Shown piece after piece: positions 56,798 to 64,000 of a stretch of 64,000 nucleotides of DNA. Both the position numbers and the translations under genes were made by a program. The stretch is taken from contig NZ_FNGV01000012.1 in NCBI RefSeq assembly GCF_900103215.1, forward strand, positions 107,075-171,074, given 5' to 3'. The DNA comes from Kriegella aquimaris. GTDB taxonomy: Bacteria > Bacteroidota > Bacteroidia > Flavobacteriales > Flavobacteriaceae. Numbering within the stretch: the first letter of the stretch is position 1; every line of letters begins with the position of its first letter. The notes under the pieces are model-generated. The model was not told the DNA's origin. It searched no databases and was given only the letters and a program-made list of their open reading frames with translations.

Positions 56798-58435
56798 ATG
56801 AATGGCTTAATTATGGATTACCCGCTTACCACGAACACCATTCTTGAATATGGAAATAGTGTTTTTCACCATAAAAAAATAATAACCTATTTACCCAATG
56901 GTACGCGCCATGAGTATTTGTTTGGCGACATGTATAAACGCTGTAAGCAACTGGCGAATGCTTTGACCCAAAAATTGGGCATTACCAAAGGAGATATGGT
57001 TGGCACCTTTGCTTGGAACCATGGTCCGCATATCGAGTTATATTATGGCATAAGCGGTGTTGGAGCCGTTTGTCACACGATAAACATTCGCTTGTCGGCA
57101 CAGCAAACGGAATATATCGTTAATAATTCAGAAGATAAGGTCATTTTTGTAGATGCCACTTTAGTGCCTCTTTTAGAAAAAATTGCTCCGCTATTTGAAA
57201 CAGTAGAGTGCTTTGTACTTCTTAATGCACCAAAAGATTTTGTGACCACATTGCCAAACACCATGCATTATGAAGATTTAATTGCCGACCAATCGGAAGA
57301 TTTTGACTGGCCCACCCTAGATGAAAACGATGCTTGCGGCATGTGTTACACCAGTGGCACAACCGGTCTTCCCAAAGGCGTTCTCTATTCACACAGATCA
57401 ACTTTTTTACATGCATCTACTATTCTTGCGCCTAATGCGGGAAATGTAAGTACGAGAGATATTATCCTGTTGATCGTACCCCAATTTCATGTAATGGCCT
57501 GGGGTTACCCTTACATGTGCCTATTATCCGGATCTGATATGGTTATGCCTTCCTCTAATTTAAAACCCGACGCCCTTATTAAAATACTCATCGAAGAGAA
57601 GGTTACCAAGGCAAATGGGGTTCCCTCTATTTGGCTTGGTGTTTACGATGAGATGAAAAAGAATCCCCCTAAGGAGAAATTGGCTTTAGAGGAATACCTC
57701 GTTGGAGGTTCGGCACTGCCTATGAGCCTCATCGATAATTTTGAAAGAGATTTTGGCATAAAAGGGGTTCAAGCATGGGGAATGACCGAAACATCACCAT
57801 TGGGAACATTGTGTCGATTGCAACCCAAACACGATCAGCTCCCTTACCAAGAAAAACTCAAAATAAGGGCCAAACAAGGCATTGCTTTTCCCGGGGTAGA
57901 ACTGAGAATCATGAAAGACGACGGTACCTTGGCTCCTAAAGACGGAAAAACCATGGGAGAGTTACAGGTCAAAGGAGCTTGGACGGTGAGTGCTTATTTC
58001 AAAACGAACAATCATGAAAGTTTTACCAAAGACGGATGGTTTAAAACCGGGGATGTAAGTACTATTGATGAAGACGGCTATATGCATATTACCGATAGAA
58101 CCAAAGATCTTATCAAAAGTGGTGGTGAATGGATATCAAGTGTTGCTCTTGAATCGGCCCTTATTTCCCATCCGAAAATAAAAGAGGCCGCTGTAATCGC
58201 CATTCCCGATGCCAAATGGGTAGAACGGCCTTTGGCCCTTTTGGTTCTAAATAACACACAAGACCGCCCGACGGATAAAGAGCTGATTGCATTTTTGGCT
58301 CAGGATTTTGCAAAATATCAAATTCCTACGGACTATGTTGAAGTCGATGAAGTGCCCAAAACCAGCGTGGGCAAATTTGATAAGAAAGAAATCAGAAAAT
58401 CATATGCGGAAGGCAAGCTGACAAAGGCTTTGTAA
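56798..58435 (+). CDS. Acyl-CoA synthetase (AMP-forming ligase)
   Basis: 545 aa from ATG 56798 (an internal ATG at residue 6 is possible). The ATP loop TSGTTGLPKG is at 185-194. Other ANL motifs are QAWGMTETSP, the hinge DGWFKTGDVSTIDEDGYMHITDRTKD, GGEWISS and the C-terminal PKTSVGKFDKKEIR with the adenylation lysine (VGKFDKK). Sequence resembles medium/long-chain fatty acyl-CoA ligases. It activates a carboxylic acid to CoA thioester in the cytoplasm. It stands alone between the sugar cassette and a bidirectional terminator. Confidence 0.9.
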   Translation: MNGLIMDYPLTTNTILEYGNSVFHHKKIITYLPNGTRHEYLFGDMYKRCKQLANALTQKLGITKGDMVGTFAWNHGPHIELYYGISGVGAVCHTINIRLSAQQTEYIVNNSEDKVIFVDATLVPLLEKIAPLFETVECFVLLNAPKDFVTTLPNTMHYEDLIADQSEDFDWPTLDENDACGMCYTSGTTGLPKGVLYSHRSTFLHASTILAPNAGNVSTRDIILLIVPQFHVMAWGYPYMCLLSGSDMVMPSSNLKPDALIKILIEEKVTKANGVPSIWLGVYDEMKKNPPKEKLALEEYLVGGSALPMSLIDNFERDFGIKGVQAWGMTETSPLGTLCRLQPKHDQLPYQEKLKIRAKQGIAFPGVELRIMKDDGTLAPKDGKTMGELQVKGAWTVSAYFKTNNHESFTKDGWFKTGDVSTIDEDGYMHITDRTKDLIKSGGEWISSVALESALISHPKIKEAAVIAIPDAKWVERPLALLVLNNTQDRPTDKELIAFLAQDFAKYQIPTDYVEVDEVPKTSVGKFDKKEIRKSYAEGKLTKAL

Positions 58436-58504
58436 GCAAGAAGACCACATCACAGGAATGAGGTACATCATCAGAACATTACCAACTTTGGCTCCTTCTA
58501 ATAA

Positions 58505-58535
58505 AAAAATCCCGATACAGTATCGGGATTTTCTT
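58505..58535. terminator. Bidirectional terminator between convergent genes
   Basis: AATCCCGATA (58508-58517) and TATCGGGATT (58521-58530) form a perfect 10-bp stem with a CAG loop, flanked by an A-run on the left and TTTCTT on the right. It serves the acyl-CoA ligase (plus) and the BNR genes (minus). Confidence 0.85.
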
Positions 58536-58574
58536 ACTTCGTTAATCTAATGGACCTTCAACATTTATAAAGCA

Positions 58575-59738
58575 CTATTTTTTTCCTCCTTGGCTAATAA
58601 TTTTTCTTCGTTTAAACACCTCTATGATTGATCTATCTGAGCCCAAGGCTATATCATCCTCCGAAAAACTAGTTACCAATATTTGTTGATCGCCTTTACG
58701 TTTGTAATCATAGGTAATATAAATAGTTCCATCATTTGTTTGCTGACCATCTGGGTATGAAACATCTTTTCGTTCGTCCAGTAATAGCCCATTTGACCAT
58801 GAATGTCCATCATCTTTTGACACAAAGGCCATCAGATGAGATCGGCCTATTTTCATATCTATTGGCCCATGTTTTACTAGTAAAAGATTTCCAGAATTAA
58901 GTCTATGAATAAAAAATCGAGCCGTTGGGTGTTGAATTTTAGAAGGTATTAGAGAAGTCCAAGAATATCCCTTGTCCTTTGAAATGCTTTCGCCTATCCC
59001 ATATTTGGTTCGAACAAGCATCCACAATGTTCCATCTTTTCTCTCAACAATCATGTGTTCATCAGCATTGCGAAACAATTCCGGAACGTTAACAGAACCA
59101 CGTACTTGCCAGCTTTGGCCATGATCAACTGATATAACTGCTTTTGTTCCATCGTTTATTTGCCATGTCGAAACTGGTAAAACCCATTCACCTGTAGATA
59201 ATACGATTGGCTTACACATCATGATACCATCAATAATCCGTTTTGGTTTTGACCATGATGGGTTACTATCTTCTGCATCATCCACCGTCAAAACCCACAC
59301 ACCGGTATTAATGCCATCGTAATGCTTATCCATCTCCTTATGAATTGATTGTGACCAAAATACCCAGAGTTTACCTTCAGGGTCAACCCATAGCTCAGGA
59401 TCAAATGCCCGAACAGGACCCTGTTCATCGGGATCTATTATAAGAACTTCCTCCCAAGTTTCTCCCTGATCCCCACTGGTAGCAACAACTACATAATTAT
59501 TAAAATCTTCCCCTGGTGTTATACCGGCATACCATGTAGCCCACATACGCCCTTTAGGACTTATTGCTAGGCTGGAAATACCGGTGAATTTTCTGCTTTC
59601 AGGTGAATAATTTTCCACTGATGATGGATTCTTTATCAATTTGGGCGGGTCAAGAAAGGTTTTATCCATTTGACCAAGACACAAATTATGTATCATTGTG
59701 GTTATAAGAAATACGTAGCAAACTTTTGAATTCATCAT
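58575..59738 (-). CDS. Exported BNR-repeat (sialidase-fold) protein, four Asp boxes
   Basis: 387 aa; two adjacent ATG codons start a signal peptide ending near CLGQ. Four Asp boxes (S-x-D-x-G-x-[TS]-W) occur: SGDQGETW, SVDHGQSW, SKDKGYSW and SKDDGHSW, defining a six-bladed sialidase-type propeller. An arginine in AISPKGRMWATWYAG could begin the Arg triad, but I cannot confirm all catalytic residues. Such proteins include sialidases and other glycan hydrolases or lyases. Lies 14 nt after a similar gene; likely an operon. Confidence 0.75.
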   Translation of the reverse strand: MMNSKVCYVFLITTMIHNLCLGQMDKTFLDPPKLIKNPSSVENYSPESRKFTGISSLAISPKGRMWATWYAGITPGEDFNNYVVVATSGDQGETWEEVLIIDPDEQGPVRAFDPELWVDPEGKLWVFWSQSIHKEMDKHYDGINTGVWVLTVDDAEDSNPSWSKPKRIIDGIMMCKPIVLSTGEWVLPVSTWQINDGTKAVISVDHGQSWQVRGSVNVPELFRNADEHMIVERKDGTLWMLVRTKYGIGESISKDKGYSWTSLIPSKIQHPTARFFIHRLNSGNLLLVKHGPIDMKIGRSHLMAFVSKDDGHSWSNGLLLDERKDVSYPDGQQTNDGTIYITYDYKRKGDQQILVTSFSEDDIALGSDRSIIEVFKRRKIISQGGKK

Positions 59739-59752
59739 ATATTAAATTTATT

Positions 59753-61012
59753 TTACTCGGTCATTGCCTGAACATTAAAATACGTGCCCACAATTTCACT
59801 TTTCCAATGATCGTTTGGGTTGGTGCGGGAATAAACTACCAGCAAGACGTCTGGAGCTACTTCCGTCGCTGAAACATAATTCCCACAATCTGGGGGATAA
59901 AGATCATTGTAGAATGGAATAATTGGTCCCCAGGTATCTCGATCACCTTCGTTAAACATTATCCAGTTGCCAGGCCGCCCATAAGTTAATGCTGTAATTC
60001 CATTTTTCATCAGAGTAGCATCTGGCCAAACACCATGGTCAGTTATGGGATCCGGAATACTCCAGTTTTTACCGCCATCAACAGAAACGCTCTTATAAAT
60101 AGGTGTTTGTTGCCCCAATCCGAAAGGCATTTTATTATCCCAATCGTTATTATTAAAACTACCTAAGGAGGCTTGATAACTAGCGCCCGACCTCATGAAG
60201 CAGTTGATTTTGCCATCGGGAAGAACCAATAGGGATGCTTCATTAAAACCCTCTCCCCTATTATCTTCTGACATATCGAAAGCCACGGTTGATAAATAAT
60301 GCCAAGTCTTACCTCTATCCGAGGATTTTAGAACAATGTCACGAAATTTATTCTCAATGGTGTTCTTGACTCCACTTCTGAGGTACATACTCATAAGAAG
60401 GCTGCCATCATCAAGCCCAACAATATTGCGGCATAAAACTCCCGACCAATCCTTAAATTTTTCAGGTAGATAAATCCTGGCAGGGTCACTTATTCTAGTT
60501 AATCCATTATCCTTTGAACGAAAAAAGTTGGCTTCCAAAACCCCTTCCTCATTAGTCTTTTGCAAAGAAATTTCCGGTCTTCCCGCGCTAGTCGAACCTC
60601 CCGCCTGATTATCCGACTGAAACATGACCACTTCCCCTTCTGGCCCAGGGAACTGGTAGGTAGAATTTTCCAGAATATGGGGAACCTGACGCCACGTCTT
60701 TCCTCCATTATTTGAACGCCTATCAAATACTTGAATGTCTCCATTGTTATATTTGAAAACACTACCGGCAGGGCAGAAAAATTCTTGCTCTGGAACAATC
60801 ACATGGGTCTCCCCTCTAATTACCTTAACCCCCGGAACATAACTCACCCTAGACTTGACTTTCTCATATTCAGAATTAAAAACAGAAGGCGCCTTGTTTA
60901 CCATGGCGGGCTCATCTTTTGGGTTTTTCTGGGCAAGTATACCTGTTGTAGAAAAAGAAATTACAGCTAAACAAAGGAAAACGTCAAGCTTTGAAACGTT
61001 GAAAAAATTCAT
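59753..61012 (-). CDS. Exported BNR-repeat (sialidase-fold) protein
   Basis: 419 aa, signal peptide to about residue 27 (GILAQ). Asp-box-like motifs: SNNGGKTW, SKDNGLTR (degenerate), SSDRGKTW and SVDGGKNW. The N-terminal VIVPEQEFFCPAGSVFKYNNGD and the final VVYSRTNPNDHWKSEIVGTYF are typical of uncharacterised exo-sialidase-like proteins in PULs. With its downstream neighbour it forms a two-gene unit. No sialic-acid catabolic gene (nanA, nanE) is nearby, so a non-sialic substrate is quite possible. Confidence 0.72.
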   Translation of the reverse strand: MNFFNVSKLDVFLCLAVISFSTTGILAQKNPKDEPAMVNKAPSVFNSEYEKVKSRVSYVPGVKVIRGETHVIVPEQEFFCPAGSVFKYNNGDIQVFDRRSNNGGKTWRQVPHILENSTYQFPGPEGEVVMFQSDNQAGGSTSAGRPEISLQKTNEEGVLEANFFRSKDNGLTRISDPARIYLPEKFKDWSGVLCRNIVGLDDGSLLMSMYLRSGVKNTIENKFRDIVLKSSDRGKTWHYLSTVAFDMSEDNRGEGFNEASLLVLPDGKINCFMRSGASYQASLGSFNNNDWDNKMPFGLGQQTPIYKSVSVDGGKNWSIPDPITDHGVWPDATLMKNGITALTYGRPGNWIMFNEGDRDTWGPIIPFYNDLYPPDCGNYVSATEVAPDVLLVVYSRTNPNDHWKSEIVGTYFNVQAMTE

Positions 61013-61770
61013 AAGTGTTCTGGTTATTTTTAATTTGTTTGTCTCTCCTGCTTCAATAAATCTAACATTAAGGACAGCTGTTGAAATTTTGGTTAATTAT
61101 TTTTTTGCCCTAACCACCCGAGTTCCAACTTTTTCAATGGTACGCCTGTCATCTTCAAAATCGATTCAATTCCATAAGAAACCTAAAACATGAACTTTAA
61201 ACCCTTTGCCATGTATATTCTTACATTAAAACAATTGGGCCGATACTTGACAGAGGTTTGTTTTTTTGTGCTATGGACAAAAATGGAAATATAACATGAA
61301 AAACTGCATACAACAACTTTCATGGATTTTTTATGGAAACAAAATGTATCCATTTGATAAGCGCCTAATTATTAACATGCAGCTAACGATGTTACACAAT
61401 GCAACACAAAAAAGAAATTCTATAATTTAAATTATTACTATTCAGATAGTTATTCTTGTTACTAATATTGAATAAAAAAGCCTGCCTATCCACGAAAAAA
61501 ATCTGGGTCGACTACTGTTTTTTTTACGAAAAAGCTATTGAAAATCAAAAAGTCATTGAAAAAGTTATGCAAGGTTTCGGATATCATCAATCATCCAATC
61601 CATTTTCACCATAATGCAAGACTCTTTGTGGTATAGGAAAATTTTAAAGTGGCTATCGCTCAACTTCGCCCTATTGATAGATTGCAAACAATCACGCACA
61701 AAAAAACAGCTATTGATGTTGGTGCATCAAAATACTATTTAGAACAATAAAATATGTCGTGCCAGAAAAT
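61013..61770. other. Gene-poor AT-rich stretch beside the integration site
   Basis: About 760 nt that should hold the BNR-operon promoter near its left end. Short open pieces (for instance near 61645-61750 on the plus strand) could be decayed coding sequence, but none carries a recognisable motif. Confidence 0.35.
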
Positions 61771-61805
61771 AAAAAATCCCCTGATTTTATTAGAATCAGG
61801 GGATT
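61771..61805 (-). terminator. Terminator of the truncated tRNA locus
   Basis: AATCCCCTGATT (61775-61786) and AATCAGGGGATT (61794-61805) make a perfect 12-bp stem with a 7-nt loop. On the minus strand it is followed by six T, directly after the tRNA 3' stub. Confidence 0.85.
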
Positions 61806-61811
61806 ATCACG

Positions 61812-61832
61812 TTGGCCTACTAGGACTCGAAC
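61812..61832 (-). other. tRNA 3'-end stub, probable att site of the adjacent integrase
   Basis: Read on the minus strand, the T-loop TTCGAGT, the T-stem strand CCTAG and an acceptor strand TAGGCCAA are present, followed at once by a terminator. The expected CTAGG partner of the T-stem and everything 5' of it are replaced by unrelated sequence. The acceptor end (TAGGCCAA) suggests tRNA-Gln but I cannot be sure. The integrase gene lies 174 nt away on the side where the tRNA was cut off. Confidence 0.65.
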
Positions 61833-62005
61833 TTATATGCTTTTAACCCCATATAAATCTATTTGACTGAAAACGTGCAAGTTAAGCGAACTAAAAAATC
61901 AAATAAGACCATATTAAACCAAGAAAAACCATCATTTGTTGTACCTATGTTGTACCCAGTTTTTGTATCTTTACCGTCCACAAGATCCGATATACGCTAG
62001 GAAGT

Positions 62006-63229
62006 ATGGCAACAATTACTACGATATTAAGAAAAAAAAGCAACAAAAAAGGACTTTTTCCTATTTCTGTTCGCGTCACGAAGGATAGAAAATCCACGTA
62101 TCTGTATACAGGACAGTATCTTGATCCGAAATACTGGGATGAAAAAAAGCAGCGTGTGAAAAAATCACACCCTAATTCATCACGTTTAAACAATCTGATC
62201 GCAATTAAGCAAGCTGAAGCGAATGCCATTTTATTGGATACCGCCGCAAAAGATGGTGACCATTTTTCTGTGCAAGAGCTGAAATCTCAATTAACGACAA
62301 CGCTAACCGGGCACTCCTTTTTTGATTACGCTGAAAAACACTTTAAGCAGTTAGAGGAAAGCAAGAAACTTTCTCGTATCGATAGCGAACGTCCACTGCT
62401 TAATCGAATTAAAGACTATGTTGGGGACAAGACATTAAGCTTTGACCAGATTACTGTTTCTTTTCTTAGAGGCCTTAAAAGTTATTTAAAGGCCAGGGGC
62501 ACGCTAGGGGACAGAAGTATTGCAAATATTCTCATGTTCATCCGGACACTATATAATAGGGCTATACAAGAAAAACTAGTAAAACAGGAATTTTATCCAT
62601 TTGGATCAGAGAAGGGCAAGATTAGAATCAAAATCCCTCAATCAGTGAAAATAGGTCTAACCGTTAAAGAAATTGCCCGTATCGAAAATTTAAACCTTTC
62701 AGAACATGCGCCTCTAAAACATGCTCGGAATGTTTGGTTGTTCAGCTTTTATTTGGCAGGAATGCGAATTGCAGATGTTTTGAAAATAAAATGGAAGGAT
62801 ATTCAAGAGGGGCGGCTTTATTATCAAATGAATAAAAACAGCAAGGTAATCTCATTAAAAATATCAGACAAGCTCCAAAACATTATCAACCAATATTCCG
62901 TCACTATTCTCGACATGGATGAGTACATTTTTCCGGAATTAAGAGGTATTGACCGTGACAATACGGACCGTATGCTTCGTAGCACAAAAAATGCGACCTT
63001 AAAATTCAATAAACATTTAAAGAAGATTGCTGAAAAGGCCGAGATTAGCAAAAAAATAACCATGCACATTGCACGTCATTCGTTTGGCAATATTGCAGGA
63101 GATAAGATTCATCCACTGATGCTACAAAAGCTCTATCGTCACAGCGATTTAAAAACCACCATAAACTATCAGGCGAATTTTATTCATAAAGAAGCGGATG
63201 AGGCTTTGGATGCAGTAATTAATTTTTAG
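62006..63229 (+). CDS. Tyrosine recombinase (integrase) of a Bacteroidota mobile element
   Basis: 407 aa, full length. Arm-binding N-terminus (TTILRKKSNKKGLFPISVRV), SAM-like core-binding domain (about 105-195) and catalytic domain (about 218-400). Catalytic residues are all visible: Arg254 (AGMRIADV), His354-Arg357-His358 (HIARHSF), His379 (YRHSDLKTT) and Tyr388 (INYQANF). It should catalyse site-specific insertion and excision at the nearby tRNA stub. No excisionase or mobilisation gene is visible. Confidence 0.95.
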   Translation: MATITTILRKKSNKKGLFPISVRVTKDRKSTYLYTGQYLDPKYWDEKKQRVKKSHPNSSRLNNLIAIKQAEANAILLDTAAKDGDHFSVQELKSQLTTTLTGHSFFDYAEKHFKQLEESKKLSRIDSERPLLNRIKDYVGDKTLSFDQITVSFLRGLKSYLKARGTLGDRSIANILMFIRTLYNRAIQEKLVKQEFYPFGSEKGKIRIKIPQSVKIGLTVKEIARIENLNLSEHAPLKHARNVWLFSFYLAGMRIADVLKIKWKDIQEGRLYYQMNKNSKVISLKISDKLQNIINQYSVTILDMDEYIFPELRGIDRDNTDRMLRSTKNATLKFNKHLKKIAEKAEISKKITMHIARHSFGNIAGDKIHPLMLQKLYRHSDLKTTINYQANFIHKEADEALDAVINF

Positions 63230-63508
63230 TCCTGTATTATATATTGTTAAAGTTCACTATCTCACATTCGTTGGATTTGTGAAATGGATACTCGATAAAC
63301 GGGACTTGAATCCAAGAATATTAGAACGAAGCATTTTGCTCGGGACGGAGCGTAGCGGGCATGTGCTGAGGGATAATACCATAGATACAGCAAAAAGTAT
63401 ATTTGATAGTTCAATAAAACCTTAATTTTCATAGAATGATTTTCCGAACAACCATATTTTATGGAATAGAGAATTATCTGATGATTAAGTGAAAATCTTT
63501 CGAAACGC

Positions 63509-63586
63509 TTAATTTGAAATGGCAAGCCCTATTCCACTGCCGCCCCCGGTGACGATGGCCGTTTTTCCCTTTAAGTCAAATTTCAT
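63509..63586 (-). pseudogene. N-terminal stump of a short-chain dehydrogenase/reductase
   Basis: 25 codons from an ATG: MKFDLKGKTAIVTGGGSGIG and then LAISN before TAA. TGGGSGIG is the SDR cofactor loop TGxxxGxG. After it, no SDR sequence is found, so the remaining 230 or so residues are lost, presumably through the insertion or deletion that brought the integrase region alongside. Confidence 0.75.
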
Positions 63587-63737
63587 TTTTATGCGGTGTT
63601 AATATTTATACGTGCTATTATGGTAATTCACAATACATATCAAATATACTTTATCGGGCATTGGATTGAAATTGAATCCGCAGAAAAATGATGGCCACCC
63701 CGGATTCCCAGTGCTTTCACCTCCGATTGCCTATCAA

Positions 63738-64000
63738 TTATTGGATTGACTGTTCTACGTCCCCCGCTTTCGGAATGGAATCGGCGCCCACGAAAAATGG
63801 TTGAACGGCAGAATCAATCCCATTATCTATCAAAAGTACCGGGGATGCCTTTCTTAGCTCCTGCAATGCCACTTCCGATATGTTCGTATCCCATAGATAC
63901 AAGCTTTTCAATTTCACCAAATTCTTAAATACGGCGATACTTTGGTCTCCGATGTCGGTACCGTATACTTTGAGGGTATGCAGGTTCGAGAGGTTCTTAA
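63738..64000 (-). CDS. C-terminal end of a leucine-rich-repeat protein (continues beyond window)
   Basis: About 87 codons open to the right edge, ending at a stop at 63738. Repeats such as NLHTLKVYGTDIGDQSIAVFKNL, then LVKLKSLYLWDTNISEVALQEL, and the closing KASPVLLIDNG, resemble the LRR tail of the cytochrome-c-domain (PSCyt1/DUF2231) membrane proteins of marine Bacteroidota and Planctomycetes, where LYLW is followed by a T-x-(I/V) step. Only the tail is visible, so this identity is tentative. Confidence 0.6.
   Translation of the reverse strand, partial: KNLSNLHTLKVYGTDIGDQSIAVFKNLVKLKSLYLWDTNISEVALQELRKASPVLLIDNGIDSAVQPFFVGADSIPKAGDVEQSIQ

Noticed and set aside
61645..61750. Plus-strand open piece ending KTAIDVGASKYYLEQ
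   Set aside because: No start codon, an in-frame stop just upstream and no recognisable motif; at most a decayed fragment.
63330..63385. GC-richer segment around CGGGACGGAGCGTAGCGG that could be a tRNA or att arm
   Set aside because: It does not fold into a cloverleaf by eye and shares no long match with either tRNA fragment.
63262..63525. Minus-strand 87-codon frame overlapping the SDR stump region
   Set aside because: Composition is unlike a protein of this genome and it overlaps the end of the recognisable SDR fragment in another frame.
1..64000. CRISPR array, rRNA genes, intact tRNA genes or phage structural genes
   Set aside because: None seen; the only tRNA-like sequences are two truncated 3' ends, and no regularly spaced repeats were found by eye.

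Overview
The window looks like chromosome of a marine Bacteroidota, most likely Flavobacteriia. The signs are AT-rich DNA, two SusC/SusD pairs, an ECF sigma/FecR pair, five formylglycine-type sulfatases, many lipoproteins with a Cys lipobox, and a promoter of the TTG-N21-TAnnTTTG type. Nearly every gene belongs to glycan scavenging or to mobile-element scars; there is no core housekeeping block.

Region 1 (1-15542) is a probable peptidoglycan/MurNAc-salvage locus. A minus-strand operon runs susC - susD - GH42-like hydrolase - DUF6259 lipoprotein - namZ-like (GH171/DUF1343) - Na+/solute symporter - murQ - namZ-like (cut by the left edge). Divergently lie a DeoR-family regulator and a third namZ-like gene. 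A 17-bp palindrome overlaps the susC promoter and is a plausible operator.

Region 2 (15543-16359) is a scar: the 3' part of an initiator tRNA, a frameshifted integrase N-terminus and the tail of a sugar-porter permease. Region 3 (16360-23726) holds a GH95-type hydrolase, a periplasmic molybdenum hydroxylase pair (IorAB type) and a divergent acyl-CoA-dehydrogenase-like gene.

Region 4 (23880-37561) is a sulfated-glycan PUL: an STN-bearing SusC, SusD and four sulfatases in one operon, preceded by FecR with a divergent ECF sigma factor. Region 5 (37975-50207) has two paralogous two-domain esterases around a six-gene operon: esterase, unknown lipoprotein, GH97, sulfatase, DUF6786-like lipoprotein, GH117/GH43-like lipoprotein. 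The likely substrate is a sulfated, acylated galactan-like polymer, but this is inferred from families only.

Region 6 (50401-61012) carries a second IorAB pair, a nucleoside-hydrolase / FG-GAP / TIM-barrel cassette, an acyl-CoA ligase and two BNR (sialidase-fold) genes. Region 7 (61771-64000) is an integration end: a tRNA 3' stub with its terminator, an intact tyrosine recombinase, a 25-codon SDR stump and the C-terminus of a leucine-rich-repeat protein running off the window. Function calls rest on motifs read by eye; no database search was run.
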